A stretch of DNA of 11,994 bases from Anaerolineae bacterium (GCA_016783285.1 JADHWW010000162.1:1-11994); one strand, 5' to 3'. Positions 5,093 to 11,735 are shown, numbered from the stretch's first letter. Numbers and translations: made by a program. The notes: generated by a model not told the origin, from the letters alone.

Positions 5093-7654
5093 TCACTCCA
5101 CCACCTCAATGGTGATACGATTCCCTTCCACCTCGTTCCCCTCCGCATCCACCCCCACCGCCGTAAATGCGTGTCTCCCGGCTGTCATCGGCCACAACAC
5201 CTGGTAGGGCGGATGCGTCAGCGTCGCCAGCGGGTGGCCGTCTGCTAGTAGCGTCACCTGGCGCAGCGTGACGCCGTCGGCGGGGCGGGCGGCCACGAGT
5301 ATCTGCTGCGCCGCCGGCGGAATCTCCGATGATAGGCTGTAGCGGCTTCCCTGGTCGGGACTGGTCAAGACTAGGGACGAGGTACTAGGGGCCAGGGGGG
5401 AGGGGACGCGGGGCTTGGTTCCTGCTTCTTGACCGGGGCATAAAGGTGAATACGTTTCCGGTGGCTGGGGGATGTTCTGCGACCGGGCCCACTCTTGCGC
5501 TTCGGCCGGGTAGAGGGTGTATCGTTTTTGGGTGGTGAATTGCGGCGGGCAGCCGGGGCCGGCCAACAGGCCGTTGCGTGTGTCAATGGCGAACATCCAG
5601 CGCCAGTCATCGGTCTGCGTGGGCTGGGTACCCTCAATGAAGAGTTCGGTGACGGTGCGCGGACATCGCACTGGCAGCCTTCCTGCTCCCCAATCCCCAA
5701 TCCCTAATCCCCAATCCCCAATCGGTAGTCCGCTATCGGCGCACACCTCCATCCGCACCATCCCCTCCGGTTCCACGAACTCGCGCGCCGGCTGGCCCTT
5801 GAGCAGCGTCTCCATCACGTCGTGCCAGATAGGGGCGGCGCCCACCGCGCCGCTCACGTGATGCGTATGCTCGTTGTCGGCGTTGCCGGCCCACACGCCG
5901 GTCACCAGGCCGGGGGTGTAGCCCACCGTCCAGTTGTCGCGCCAGTCGGTGGTGGTGCCGGTCTTGGCGGCGGCCGGGCGGGACAGGCGCAGCGCGCTGC
6001 CCTCGCCAAAGGTGGGGGCGCGGGCAAAGTTGTCGCTCAAGACGTCGGTGATGAGGTAGGCCACGCGCTCGTCCAGCACGCGCTCCCCCGGCGCGGCATC
6101 CCAGGCCCTCAGCACCCGCCCGCGACTGTCCTCCACGCGGGTGATGGTCACCGGCTCCACGCGGTAGCCGCCGTTGGCAAAGACCGCGTAGACGGCCGTC
6201 AGTTCCAGCAGGCGTACCTCCCCGCCGCCCAGTGTCAGTGCCAGGCCAAAGCGGTCTACGTCGTCAAAGGTCGTGATGCCCATGGCGCGGGCTAGATTCG
6301 TCATCTGCTCAATGCCCACGTAATTCAGCACTTTGACGGCTACGAGATTGTAACTGGAAGCCAGCGCCTCTCGGAGGAGCACCGGCCCCCGCCACTGATA
6401 GTCGTAATTCTGCGGGACGTAGGGCTCTCCCTCGCGGGTGACGAAGGCAGTGCGCGCGTCCACCATCATCGTGGCCGCCGTCAACGGATTAAGGCGGGCG
6501 GGGTCGAAGGCGGCGGCGTAGGTGATGGGCTTGATGGAGGAGCCGGGTTGGCGCGCGGCGACGGTACCATTGACCGCGCCGTCAATACGCGGGTCAAAGT
6601 AGTCGGGGCTGCCGACCATAACAAGGACTTTGCCAGTGTGGGGGGCCATCACCACCACGGCCGCGTTGCGCACGTTGCGGGGCAGTTGGCCCGCGCGGGT
6701 GTCGGCCAGTTGCTCCAGCCAGTAGCGGACGAAACGCAACGCCGTGTTTTGCGCGTCCAGGTCCAGCGTGGTGTAGACCTGCAAGCCCTGGGTGTAGATC
6801 GCCTCCAGGCCAAATTCCTGCTCCAGTTGGCCGCGCACGTACATCACGAAATGGGGCGCCTCAATGGGAAAGGGAACAGAGGCAAAACCGATCTCTTCGC
6901 CGGTCGCCAGGTTGGCCTCTGGTTGGGAGATGTAGCCGTGCTTGGTCATCAAGTCCAGCACCACGCTCTGCCGGGCCTGGGCGGCTTGAGGATTCTCCAA
7001 CGGGTTGTAGCGGGCCGGCGACTGAGGCAGGCCGGCTAGAAGTGCGCACTCGGCCAGATCGAGTTCGGCGGCGCTCTTGGCAAAGTAGGTGCGGGCGGCC
7101 GCCTCGATGCCGTAGGCCAGGTTGCCGTAGTAACTCTCGTTCAGGTAGAGCGTCAGGATTTCGTCTTTACTATAGGTCCGCGCCAGCCGCCAGGCCAGGA
7201 TGGCCTCTCGCAGTTTGCGCTCCAGGCTGATCTCGGCCCGCTCCTCAGGCGAAAGGAGCAGGTTGCGGGCCAGTTGCTGGGTGATGGTACTGCCGCCCGA
7301 CAGGATCTCGCCGCCGCGCAGGTTGATCCACAGCGCGCGGACGATGGCCCAGGTGTCCACGCCGGGGTTGCTATAAAAACTGGCGTCTTCGGTGGCGATG
7401 GTGGCATTGATGCAAGATTGCGGGATCTCGTCCAGAGAGACGGGGGTGTGCGCGCCGCCGTGCGGATCGAGTATCTCGTACAGCAGCCGTCCGTGCCGGT
7501 CATAGATGCGCGTGGATGGGGCGACGGCCCGCTCGTACAGGCAGTCGGGCGAGGGAAGGTCTACCATCAGCCAACGTGCCACTCCGATGGCGGCTACCGT
7601 CAGCAGAACAATGGCGACCAATGACCAGAAGCGTCTCAATACTCGGGATACCAT
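5093..7654 (-). CDS. pbpC: bifunctional penicillin-binding protein 1C (glycosyltransferase/transpeptidase)
   Basis: This 853-residue class A penicillin-binding protein polymerises and cross-links peptidoglycan outside the membrane, anchored by a helix at about 10-30. The GT51 domain shows ATEDASFY with catalytic Glu89, GGSTITQQLARN (120-131) and LNESYYGN (171-178). The transpeptidase domain has SSIK (Ser372 nucleophile, Lys375), SYN (434-436) and KTGT (564-567). A linker and a C-terminal beta domain resembling BiPBP_C (about 764-853) follow, which points to PBP1C rather than PBP1A. Two low-complexity inserts lie in the linker region: residues 645-656 (from a heptamer array) and about 748-761. 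The ATG at 7654 is 4 bases from the edge of a palindromic repeat and has no clear Shine-Dalgarno sequence. It converges on the beta-helix gene with a 9-bp gap and no terminator. Confidence 0.9.
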   Translation of the reverse strand: MVSRVLRRFWSLVAIVLLTVAAIGVARWLMVDLPSPDCLYERAVAPSTRIYDRHGRLLYEILDPHGGAHTPVSLDEIPQSCINATIATEDASFYSNPGVDTWAIVRALWINLRGGEILSGGSTITQQLARNLLLSPEERAEISLERKLREAILAWRLARTYSKDEILTLYLNESYYGNLAYGIEAAARTYFAKSAAELDLAECALLAGLPQSPARYNPLENPQAAQARQSVVLDLMTKHGYISQPEANLATGEEIGFASVPFPIEAPHFVMYVRGQLEQEFGLEAIYTQGLQVYTTLDLDAQNTALRFVRYWLEQLADTRAGQLPRNVRNAAVVVMAPHTGKVLVMVGSPDYFDPRIDGAVNGTVAARQPGSSIKPITYAAAFDPARLNPLTAATMMVDARTAFVTREGEPYVPQNYDYQWRGPVLLREALASSYNLVAVKVLNYVGIEQMTNLARAMGITTFDDVDRFGLALTLGGGEVRLLELTAVYAVFANGGYRVEPVTITRVEDSRGRVLRAWDAAPGERVLDERVAYLITDVLSDNFARAPTFGEGSALRLSRPAAAKTGTTTDWRDNWTVGYTPGLVTGVWAGNADNEHTHHVSGAVGAAPIWHDVMETLLKGQPAREFVEPEGMVRMEVCADSGLPIGDWGLGIGDWGAGRLPVRCPRTVTELFIEGTQPTQTDDWRWMFAIDTRNGLLAGPGCPPQFTTQKRYTLYPAEAQEWARSQNIPQPPETYSPLCPGQEAGTKPRVPSPLAPSTSSLVLTSPDQGSRYSLSSEIPPAAQQILVAARPADGVTLRQVTLLADGHPLATLTHPPYQVLWPMTAGRHAFTAVGVDAEGNEVEGNRITIEVVE
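5374..5413 (+). repeat. G-rich tract with quadruplex potential on the + strand, inside pbpC
   Basis: On the strand opposite to the pbpC message, runs of G lie at 5374-5376, 5388-5391, 5395-5400, 5402-5405 and 5410-5413. The last four, with loops of 3, 1 and 4 bases, fit the usual quadruplex pattern. In pbpC they encode a Pro/Ser-rich linker (residues about 748-761). Confidence 0.6.
5688..5722 (-). repeat. five-copy heptamer array (CCCCAAT on +) inside pbpC
   Basis: Five direct units read CCCCAAT, CCCCAAT, CCCTAAT, CCCCAAT and CCCCAAT on the + strand. On the coding strand they give five G-runs with loops of 3-4 bases, a strong quadruplex motif. Since 7 is not a multiple of 3, the array is read in rotating frames and yields a 7-residue protein period, IGDWGLG then IGDWGAG. 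The insert lies between SGL and the CP of VRCPRTVTE, where relatives usually have only a few residues. Confidence 0.85.
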
Positions 7655-7658
7655 TACA

Positions 7659-7816
7659 GGGGTGATTTAAGATTTGTTGATTTGAGATTGACGGATTTAC
7701 CATCGTCAGCGCAAAAGCACAAACAGTCAACTGGCCAGTGCTTTTTCCCTCTCCTCACGATGTTTCGCGCAGTTTTCAAATCTCCAAATCTTAAATCCGT
7801 AAATCTTAAATTCCCC
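7659..7816. repeat. palindromic MITE-like repeat, copy A
   Basis: A 158-bp AT-rich unit runs from GGGGTGATTTAAG to CTTAAATTCCCC. Its ends are imperfect inverted repeats of about 30 bp, made of smaller GATTTAAGATTT-type words. At its centre is a hairpin, AAAAGCAC (7713-7720) and GTGCTTTT (7738-7745), with a 17-base loop. T-runs follow on both strands, so it could act as a two-way terminator. It fills most of the gap between the nucleoside kinase stop and the pbpC start and ends 4 bases before the pbpC ATG. It is an inverted near-copy of 9785-9943. I see no open reading frame for a transposase. I do not know a named family for it. Confidence 0.8.
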
Positions 7817-7835
7817 CACTACGCATACGTATTAT

Positions 7836-9545
7836 TCACGGCACATAATCCCTCAGGATGGAGTCGCCGATGAACTCGCGCAGGATGGAGTTATCCGGGA
7901 TCAGGTCGGTGCCGCAGGGCTGGAACCACTTCAGGAAGGTCAGCAGCCGCTTGGCCTCCACGCGCCGGGGGTTGGAAGGCTCGACCTGTAGCAGCAGCGG
8001 CTCGGCCAGCGGCTTGAGCACCGCCAGTTCGTAGGCCAGCGCCGAGTTGAACATCACGTCGGCGTGCTCCTGGTGGGGAAAGATGTGCCGCTTCTCCCCT
8101 CGCCGCACGCTCTCCCAGCGGTTCAGCGTCTCCTCGGCCGTGTAGCCCCGGTAGATCGCGTCGCGCACGACGCGGCGCACTAGCCGGGTATCTGTCGTCG
8201 GCACCCGATTGTGGCGGTCAATGTTGAGTTGTGTCAGCGCCGAGACGAAGATACGGAAGGTGCGCTCTCGCGGTACTGCCGCTGCCAGCCGAGGGTTCAT
8301 CCCGTGGATACCCTCGACGATGATGATGTGGTCGGGGCCCAGTTGGACGGTCTCGCCTTCCTCCCGCTGGCCCGTCTTGAAGTTGAAGCAGGGGATTTGC
8401 ATCTCCTCTCCACGCATAAGGGCCAGGAGGTGCTGGTTAAATAGCGGTACGTCAAGTGCTCCCAGTGTCTCGAAGTCATAGTTGCCATGCTCGTCCCGGG
8501 GTGTCTTCTCCCGGTCCACGAAGTAATTATCTAGCGCCAGGGGGAAGGGATGGATACCGTGAGCCAGCAATTGGACAGAGAGGCGTTTGGAGAAGGTGGT
8601 CTTGCCGGAAGCGGAAGGGCCGGCGATAAGTACCAGCCGCACCTCATCCCGCCGCAGGGCGATCTGGTCGGCAATCTGCGCGATGCGCTGTTCGTGCAAC
8701 GCCTCTGAGACGAGGACGATCTCGCGGATGCGGCCGTTGGCGGTGGCCTCGTTCAGCCCGCTCACCGAATCCACGCCGAGCAGCCGCAGCCATTCGCCGT
8801 ACTCGCGGAAGATGGCCGTCAGTTGGGGGTAGTCGCGCACCGGTAAGAGTTCCGTCGGGCGGTGGCGGCGCGGATATTGGATCACAAATCCCGGGGGCCA
8901 CGGGCGGAGGGCAAAGTAGCGCAGGTAGCCGGTCGAGGGCACCATGTAACCGTGAAAATAGTCGCGTGAGCCACGCAAGTTGTAGAGCGTGAGGTAATCC
9001 TTCCGGCGGCGCGTCAAGAGTTGGACCTTTTCCTCCTCGCCACGGGCGTGAAACGTCTGGATGGCCTCGTCGAGCGGCACGCGTTCCCGTGTGATCGGAG
9101 CATCCTCGCCGACGATTTCGCGCATACGGGCCTCAATCTGCGCCAGTTCTTGTGCACTGAACGGTTCTCGTCCCCGTACCCGGCAGAAGAAGCCGCCGAA
9201 GGGAAGGGTGTAGTCTACGAAAACCTGGGCCTCTGGGAACAGTTCGCGCACGACGGTCACCAGCAGGAAGGAGAGGGAGCGCCGGTAGATGCGCACGCCA
9301 TCGGAGTCGGAGAGAAAGATGGGGATCACCCTGGCGTCGGACTGTACCTGGTAGATCAATTCGCGCAGTTCGCCGTTGACCAGCGCGGCGATGAAAGGTA
9401 CCGGGCTGTCGTCCAGCGCCACCTTGACGTACTGCTCCAACACCGTTCCAACAGGGGCCTCGAAGGTGCGACCGTCGGGGAAACGCACCTGGGCCGTCTC
9501 GCGGGGCTTGGCGCTCCGCACGGACAAAGTTTGCTCGTTTTTCAT
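7836..9545 (-). CDS. TGS-domain nucleoside kinase (uridine kinase/PRK family)
   Basis: This 569-residue cytoplasmic protein joins a threonyl-tRNA-synthetase-like N-terminal part to a uridine-kinase/phosphoribulokinase P-loop domain. A TGS domain spans about 17-80 (VRFPDGRTFEAPVGTVLEQY). A second part, about 85-210, resembles the synthetase SAD domain, but the motif YRRSLSFLLV has Ser and Phe where the synthetase has metal-binding His residues, so editing activity is not expected. The kinase part shows Walker A GPSASGKTT (309-317), LALDNYFVDR (337-346) with the acidic residue expected at the active site, and IIIVEGIHGMNP (407-418). Similar full-length proteins are annotated as nucleoside kinases in many bacteria; the true substrate is uncertain and could be uridine/cytidine or an RNA-linked target. 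It starts 7 bases after the small membrane protein gene without its own Shine-Dalgarno sequence, so translation is probably coupled. Confidence 0.88.
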   Translation of the reverse strand: MKNEQTLSVRSAKPRETAQVRFPDGRTFEAPVGTVLEQYVKVALDDSPVPFIAALVNGELRELIYQVQSDARVIPIFLSDSDGVRIYRRSLSFLLVTVVRELFPEAQVFVDYTLPFGGFFCRVRGREPFSAQELAQIEARMREIVGEDAPITRERVPLDEAIQTFHARGEEEKVQLLTRRRKDYLTLYNLRGSRDYFHGYMVPSTGYLRYFALRPWPPGFVIQYPRRHRPTELLPVRDYPQLTAIFREYGEWLRLLGVDSVSGLNEATANGRIREIVLVSEALHEQRIAQIADQIALRRDEVRLVLIAGPSASGKTTFSKRLSVQLLAHGIHPFPLALDNYFVDREKTPRDEHGNYDFETLGALDVPLFNQHLLALMRGEEMQIPCFNFKTGQREEGETVQLGPDHIIIVEGIHGMNPRLAAAVPRERTFRIFVSALTQLNIDRHNRVPTTDTRLVRRVVRDAIYRGYTAEETLNRWESVRRGEKRHIFPHQEHADVMFNSALAYELAVLKPLAEPLLLQVEPSNPRRVEAKRLLTFLKWFQPCGTDLIPDNSILREFIGDSILRDYVP

Positions 9546-9552
9546 CGCCCGG

Positions 9553-9750
9553 CTAGAACGGCAATATCACTCGTCCGGTCATCACCAATGCCATGCAGCC
9601 GCACAGCGCCACGTTCAGGAAGAGCAAGATGGCCAATACCAATCTCTGCCTCGGTTCCAGGCCCAGCAAGAGCCGGGCGGAACGCGCTTCCTCCTCATCC
9701 TCGAATTCTTCCCCTGCCTGGATCATTTGTTCCCGCAGTTCTTCCACCAT
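9553..9750 (-). CDS. small single-pass membrane protein (unknown function)
   Basis: This 65-residue protein has a strongly acidic, helical N-terminal half (MVEELREQMIQAGEEFEDEE) and one transmembrane helix at about 37-58 (LVLAILLFLNVALCGCMALV), ending MTGRVILPF. Two cysteines lie within the helix. The ATG at 9750 has an excellent Shine-Dalgarno sequence, AAAGGAGG, 6 bases upstream. That makes it a real gene rather than a shadow. It is the first gene of a tight pair with the nucleoside kinase (7-base gap) and may tether or regulate that enzyme at the membrane, but that is inference. I do not recognise a family. Confidence 0.7.
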   Translation of the reverse strand: MVEELREQMIQAGEEFEDEEEARSARLLLGLEPRQRLVLAILLFLNVALCGCMALVMTGRVILPF

Positions 9751-9784
9751 GCGTAACCTCCTTTATCACATTTCAGTACACTCA

Positions 9785-9943
9785 GGGGAATTTAAGATTT
9801 ACGGATTTAAGATTTGGAGATTTGAAAACTGCGCGAAACATTGTGGGGGAGAGGGAAAAAGCACTAACCAGTTGACCGTTTGTGCTTTTGTGCTATCTAT
9901 AGTAAATCCGTCAACCTCAAATCAACAAATCTTAAATCACCCC
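9785..9943. repeat. palindromic MITE-like repeat, copy B (inverted to copy A)
   Basis: This 159-bp unit is the reverse complement of copy A at 7659-7816 with roughly a dozen differences and one small gap, about 92% alike by eye. The central stem is unchanged (AAAAGCAC at 9857-9864, GTGCTTTT at 9882-9889) with the same 17-base loop, while the loop and flanks vary. On the + strand TACACT stands just before it (with two extra bases, CA) and again directly after it, a possible target-site duplication. It lies upstream of the small membrane protein gene. Confidence 0.8.
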
Positions 9944-9990
9944 TACACTTGTATAAGATACCGCCAAACGCCGTAAAAGTCAAATTGGGA

Positions 9991-10024
9991 CTGAAAAGCC
10001 CCGGGGCTTGGCGCCACCGGGGCT
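9991..10024 (-). terminator. rho-independent terminator of the cold-shock gene
   Basis: On the - strand an 8-bp GC-rich stem (AGCCCCGG at 10024-10017 with CCGGGGCT at 10004-9997) with a 12-base loop is followed by T residues. It starts 25 bases after the cold-shock stop codon. Within it is also a shorter palindrome, AAGCCCCGGGGCTT, giving an alternative fold. Confidence 0.75.
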
Positions 10025-10049
10025 GGAGAGGTATCTTGCCGATTTGTGC

Positions 10050-10304
10050 TTAGATGTATGCTTCTACGGACTCGCTCTCTCCCACGTCAAGCCCGACGAC
10101 GTTCACGGCTTGAGGCCCCTTGGGGCTATCTTCCACCGTGAACTCTACCCGCTGGCCCTGACTCAAGTTCCGGTAGCCATCACCTTGTATGGCAGAGTAG
10201 TGGACAAAGACGTCCTCCTCCTGCTCATCGGGGCGGACGAATCCGTACCCCTTTACACGGCTGAACCACTGGACAGTTCCCAGGGTGCGACCATTATCTT
10301 CCAT
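10050..10304 (-). CDS. cold-shock domain protein (CspA family)
   Basis: This 84-residue protein is a single cold-shock domain that binds single-stranded RNA and DNA and acts as an RNA chaperone. It shows GTVQWFSRVKGYGFV with the RNP1 aromatic residues (Lys18-Gly-Tyr-Gly-Phe-Val) and RNP2 DVFVHYSAI (31-39), then GQRVEFTVEDSPKGPQAVNVV. It is longer than the usual 66-70 residues through a short N-terminus and an acidic tail, GLDVGESESVEAYI. I chose the ATG at 10304 because AAGGAGG lies 10 bases upstream and relatives begin just before the GTVxWF motif; the longer frame to 10388 runs across the promoter. It has its own promoter, leader and terminator, so it is probably a single-gene unit. Confidence 0.93.
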   Translation of the reverse strand: MEDNGRTLGTVQWFSRVKGYGFVRPDEQEEDVFVHYSAIQGDGYRNLSQGQRVEFTVEDSPKGPQAVNVVGLDVGESESVEAYI

Positions 10305-10340
10305 GATTTTCGTTCCTCCTTGCTTACTATGTGACATACT

Positions 10341-10360
10341 TTTGGCTTCAGCCAGCCAAA
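10341..10360 (-). promoter_or_regulatory. hairpin in the cold-shock gene leader
   Basis: The leader (about 67 bases) has a 7-bp stem, TTTGGCT and AGCCAAA, with a 6-base loop, roughly 20 bases upstream of the Shine-Dalgarno sequence. It could influence mRNA stability or cold response, as leaders of other csp genes do. That function is not shown here. Confidence 0.35.
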
Positions 10361-10378
10361 GCCCTAACAACGGGCGGG

Positions 10379-10407
10379 AAGATACCACACTTTCGCCAGG
10401 TTGTCAA
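10379..10407 (-). promoter_or_regulatory. promoter of the cold-shock gene
   Basis: On the - strand a perfect -35 TTGACA (10407-10402) and a -10 TATCTT (10384-10379) are 17 bp apart, with extended -10 TGG. Transcription should start near 10372. Confidence 0.75.
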
Positions 10408-10447
10408 GCCTCGACGAAACGTGAATGAGGTGAAGACGAACGGGGCA

Positions 10448-10903
10448 TCAATGGGGTGGAGGCACGTCGCCCCGCACCGTGTAGAGAAAGTGCAAGCCGT
10501 CGAGGATGCGCACGCCCTGGTACTCTGCGCCCAGGGTGTGCAGGTGGGGGTCGTAGGTCACCAGGTGGGTGGCCTCACCCGCGATTGCGCAGGCGATGAC
10601 CACGTCGTCGTCGGGGTCGTCGGGAATGCGGGGGACAAGATCATCAGGGGTGAGCAGGATACAGGTACCTAACGATGTGAGATCCTCCAAAAGGCGGTGA
10701 CGTCTGTCGGGCTGTACGCCTTTGGCGATCAGTTTCTCACGGTATTCGGCGCGCAGGTCATCGCAGTACAGCAGTTCGAACTCGTCATTCCGCCAGCGGC
10801 GTAACAGTTCGACGAGGGGACTGTGGGGATTGCGGCTCAACAGAGCAGCGATGACCACGTTGGTGTCGAATACAGCGCGCAAGCGGGTAGGGTCAGTCGC
10901 CAA
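10448..10903 (-). CDS. PIN-domain toxin (COG1569-type)
   Basis: This 151-residue protein is a PIN-family ribonuclease of the kind annotated as the toxin of a type II toxin-antitoxin system. It shows RAVFDTNVVIAALL with metal-binding Asp13, a middle acidic residue near Glu53 (DDLRAEYREKL), PDDPDDDVVIACAIAG (about 94-109) and VTYDPHL with Asp118. The TTG at 10903 is the best start. GGAGG lies 6 bases upstream of it, and the motif FDTN then falls at the usual distance from the N-terminus. This start overlaps the end of the upstream gene by 11 bases, so the two should be translationally coupled. The longer frame to 11065 would run through the partner gene and is not needed. Confidence 0.85.
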   Translation of the reverse strand: MATDPTRLRAVFDTNVVIAALLSRNPHSPLVELLRRWRNDEFELLYCDDLRAEYREKLIAKGVQPDRRHRLLEDLTSLGTCILLTPDDLVPRIPDDPDDDVVIACAIAGEATHLVTYDPHLHTLGAEYQGVRILDGLHFLYTVRGDVPPPH

Positions 10904-11285
10904 CGACCGCCTCCATTGGGTCGTCAATGGCGATGCTTGTGGCGATGGCCTCGGCGCGAATAGCCTCGACGTTCTCCCAGAAGCGACGTTCTCGTTCAGC
11001 CGTGGGGATGCTCCGGTGTCGCTCGGCCATCTTGTCCGCCAACGCCAGTTCGCAGACGGCCTCATTGGAGTGGGGCTTGATCAGCCGCGCCCGCATGGCG
11101 GCCACATCCGTCTCGGTGATGACGAACTCTTCCCCATCCACGACGTAGGTAGCGACGGGGCGGTCGAGGGTGCGGGTCATCTGCTCTACATTGGCCCGCA
11201 ACGCCGCCGTCTTTTCCTCTGGACGCCGGGTGCGCTTCTGCAACCGGCTCGACACAGGCCACACGGCCACTGCTTCAACGGACAT
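10893..11285 (-). CDS. putative antitoxin partner of the PIN toxin (unrecognised family)
   Basis: This 130-residue protein is not one I can assign to a family. Position makes it the likely antitoxin: it is the first gene of a two-gene unit, has its own strong promoter, and its end overlaps the PIN toxin start. It begins MSVEAVAVWPVSSRLQKRTR and has a short strand-like segment ATYVVDGEEFVITETDVAAM. The rest is mostly helical and charged (LALADKMAERHRSIPTAERE, then RRFWENVEAIRAEAIA). No clear ribbon-helix-helix, AbrB or helix-turn-helix pattern is visible. The ATG at 11285 has GGAGG 6 bases upstream. Confidence 0.6.
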   Translation of the reverse strand: MSVEAVAVWPVSSRLQKRTRRPEEKTAALRANVEQMTRTLDRPVATYVVDGEEFVITETDVAAMRARLIKPHSNEAVCELALADKMAERHRSIPTAERERRFWENVEAIRAEAIATSIAIDDPMEAVVGD

Positions 11286-11302
11286 CTCTCACCTCCGGGG
11301 AT

Positions 11303-11331
11303 ATTTTACCACGCCGGGCAGGGGATGTCAA
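11303..11331 (-). promoter_or_regulatory. promoter of the PIN toxin-antitoxin unit
   Basis: On the - strand a perfect -35 TTGACA (11331-11326) and a -10 TAAAAT (11308-11303) are 17 bp apart, with extended -10 TGG. The start of transcription would lie about 10 bases before the ATG at 11285, right around the Shine-Dalgarno sequence, so the leader is very short. Confidence 0.75.
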
Positions 11332-11347
11332 AACTGGATGCTGACGG

Positions 11348-11710
11348 CTAACCGCCGTGCTCGCGCCAGTGAGCGACGAGGCGATTGATGCGGATGCGCT
11401 GGGCGCGCAGCCAGCGACGGGGTCCCAGTATCCGCCGGCCCATCGCGGGGTCGGCGTCGGCCCGGCGGGTGAGCGTGCCCTCCTGCACCATCCGGTCAAA
11501 GAAGGCCAGGAAGCGGCGCTCCAATACCTCGTCTTCATAGTCGAACTCGTCGCCGCGCTCGTATGCCTCCCGGGCCAGTTGCTCGATAAAGCCGGATGTG
11601 CGCTCAATGAGCGTCTCCACCGGCTCCAAGACGATACCCCAGGCGTAGATGGGGTCGAGTGGCATGGAGCCGAATTCTGTGGGGCTGGGACATGGGATTT
11701 TGTCTTTCAT
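11348..11710 (-). CDS. hypothetical protein, 120 residues
   Basis: I do not recognise this protein. It has a Pro-rich start (MKDKIPCPSPTEFGSMPLDP) and a largely helical remainder with an acidic segment EAYERGDEFDYEDEVLERRF. Its C-terminus is basic (RRILGPRRWLRAQRIRINRL), a layout that could bind nucleic acid, though no fold is evident. The ATG at 11710 has GAGG 6 bases upstream and a TATAAT box near the expected place, which supports a real gene. It ends just before the promoter of the PIN unit and is divergent from the Phd-type antitoxin gene. Confidence 0.6.
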   Translation of the reverse strand: MKDKIPCPSPTEFGSMPLDPIYAWGIVLEPVETLIERTSGFIEQLAREAYERGDEFDYEDEVLERRFLAFFDRMVQEGTLTRRADADPAMGRRILGPRRWLRAQRIRINRLVAHWREHGG

Positions 11711-11729
11711 AGTGATCCTCGTGGTCGGG

Positions 11730-11735
11730 ATTATA
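11730..11735 (-). promoter_or_regulatory. -10 box upstream of the 120-residue gene
   Basis: A perfect TATAAT on the - strand lies 20 bases before the ATG at 11710. No convincing -35 hexamer is visible at 16-18 bp. Confidence 0.45.

Noticed and set aside
7700..7735. pbpC promoter within repeat copy A (TTGACT on the - strand with TGGTAAATC downstream)
   Set aside because: The two elements are at the wrong distance from each other and no good pair with 16-18 bp spacing could be made.
9021..9875. 284-codon open frame on the + strand
   Set aside because: It lies antisense to the well-supported nucleoside kinase and the small membrane gene, and its protein shows no family pattern; GC-rich coding DNA often leaves such frames open.
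9944..9975. Promoter upstream of repeat copy B for the membrane protein/kinase pair (TTTACG and TATACA on the - strand)
   Set aside because: Both hexamers match only 4 of 6 and the terminator-like hairpin of the repeat would lie between it and the genes; too weak to list as a feature.
10305..10388. Longer N-terminus for the cold-shock protein
   Set aside because: The extension would run over the -10 box and leader hairpin, and a clear Shine-Dalgarno sequence supports the start at 10304.
10904..11065. Longer PIN-toxin frame of 205 residues
   Set aside because: It overlaps the partner gene throughout and adds unusual Arg/Trp/Pro-rich sequence; the TTG at 10903 with GGAGG gives a normal PIN N-terminus.
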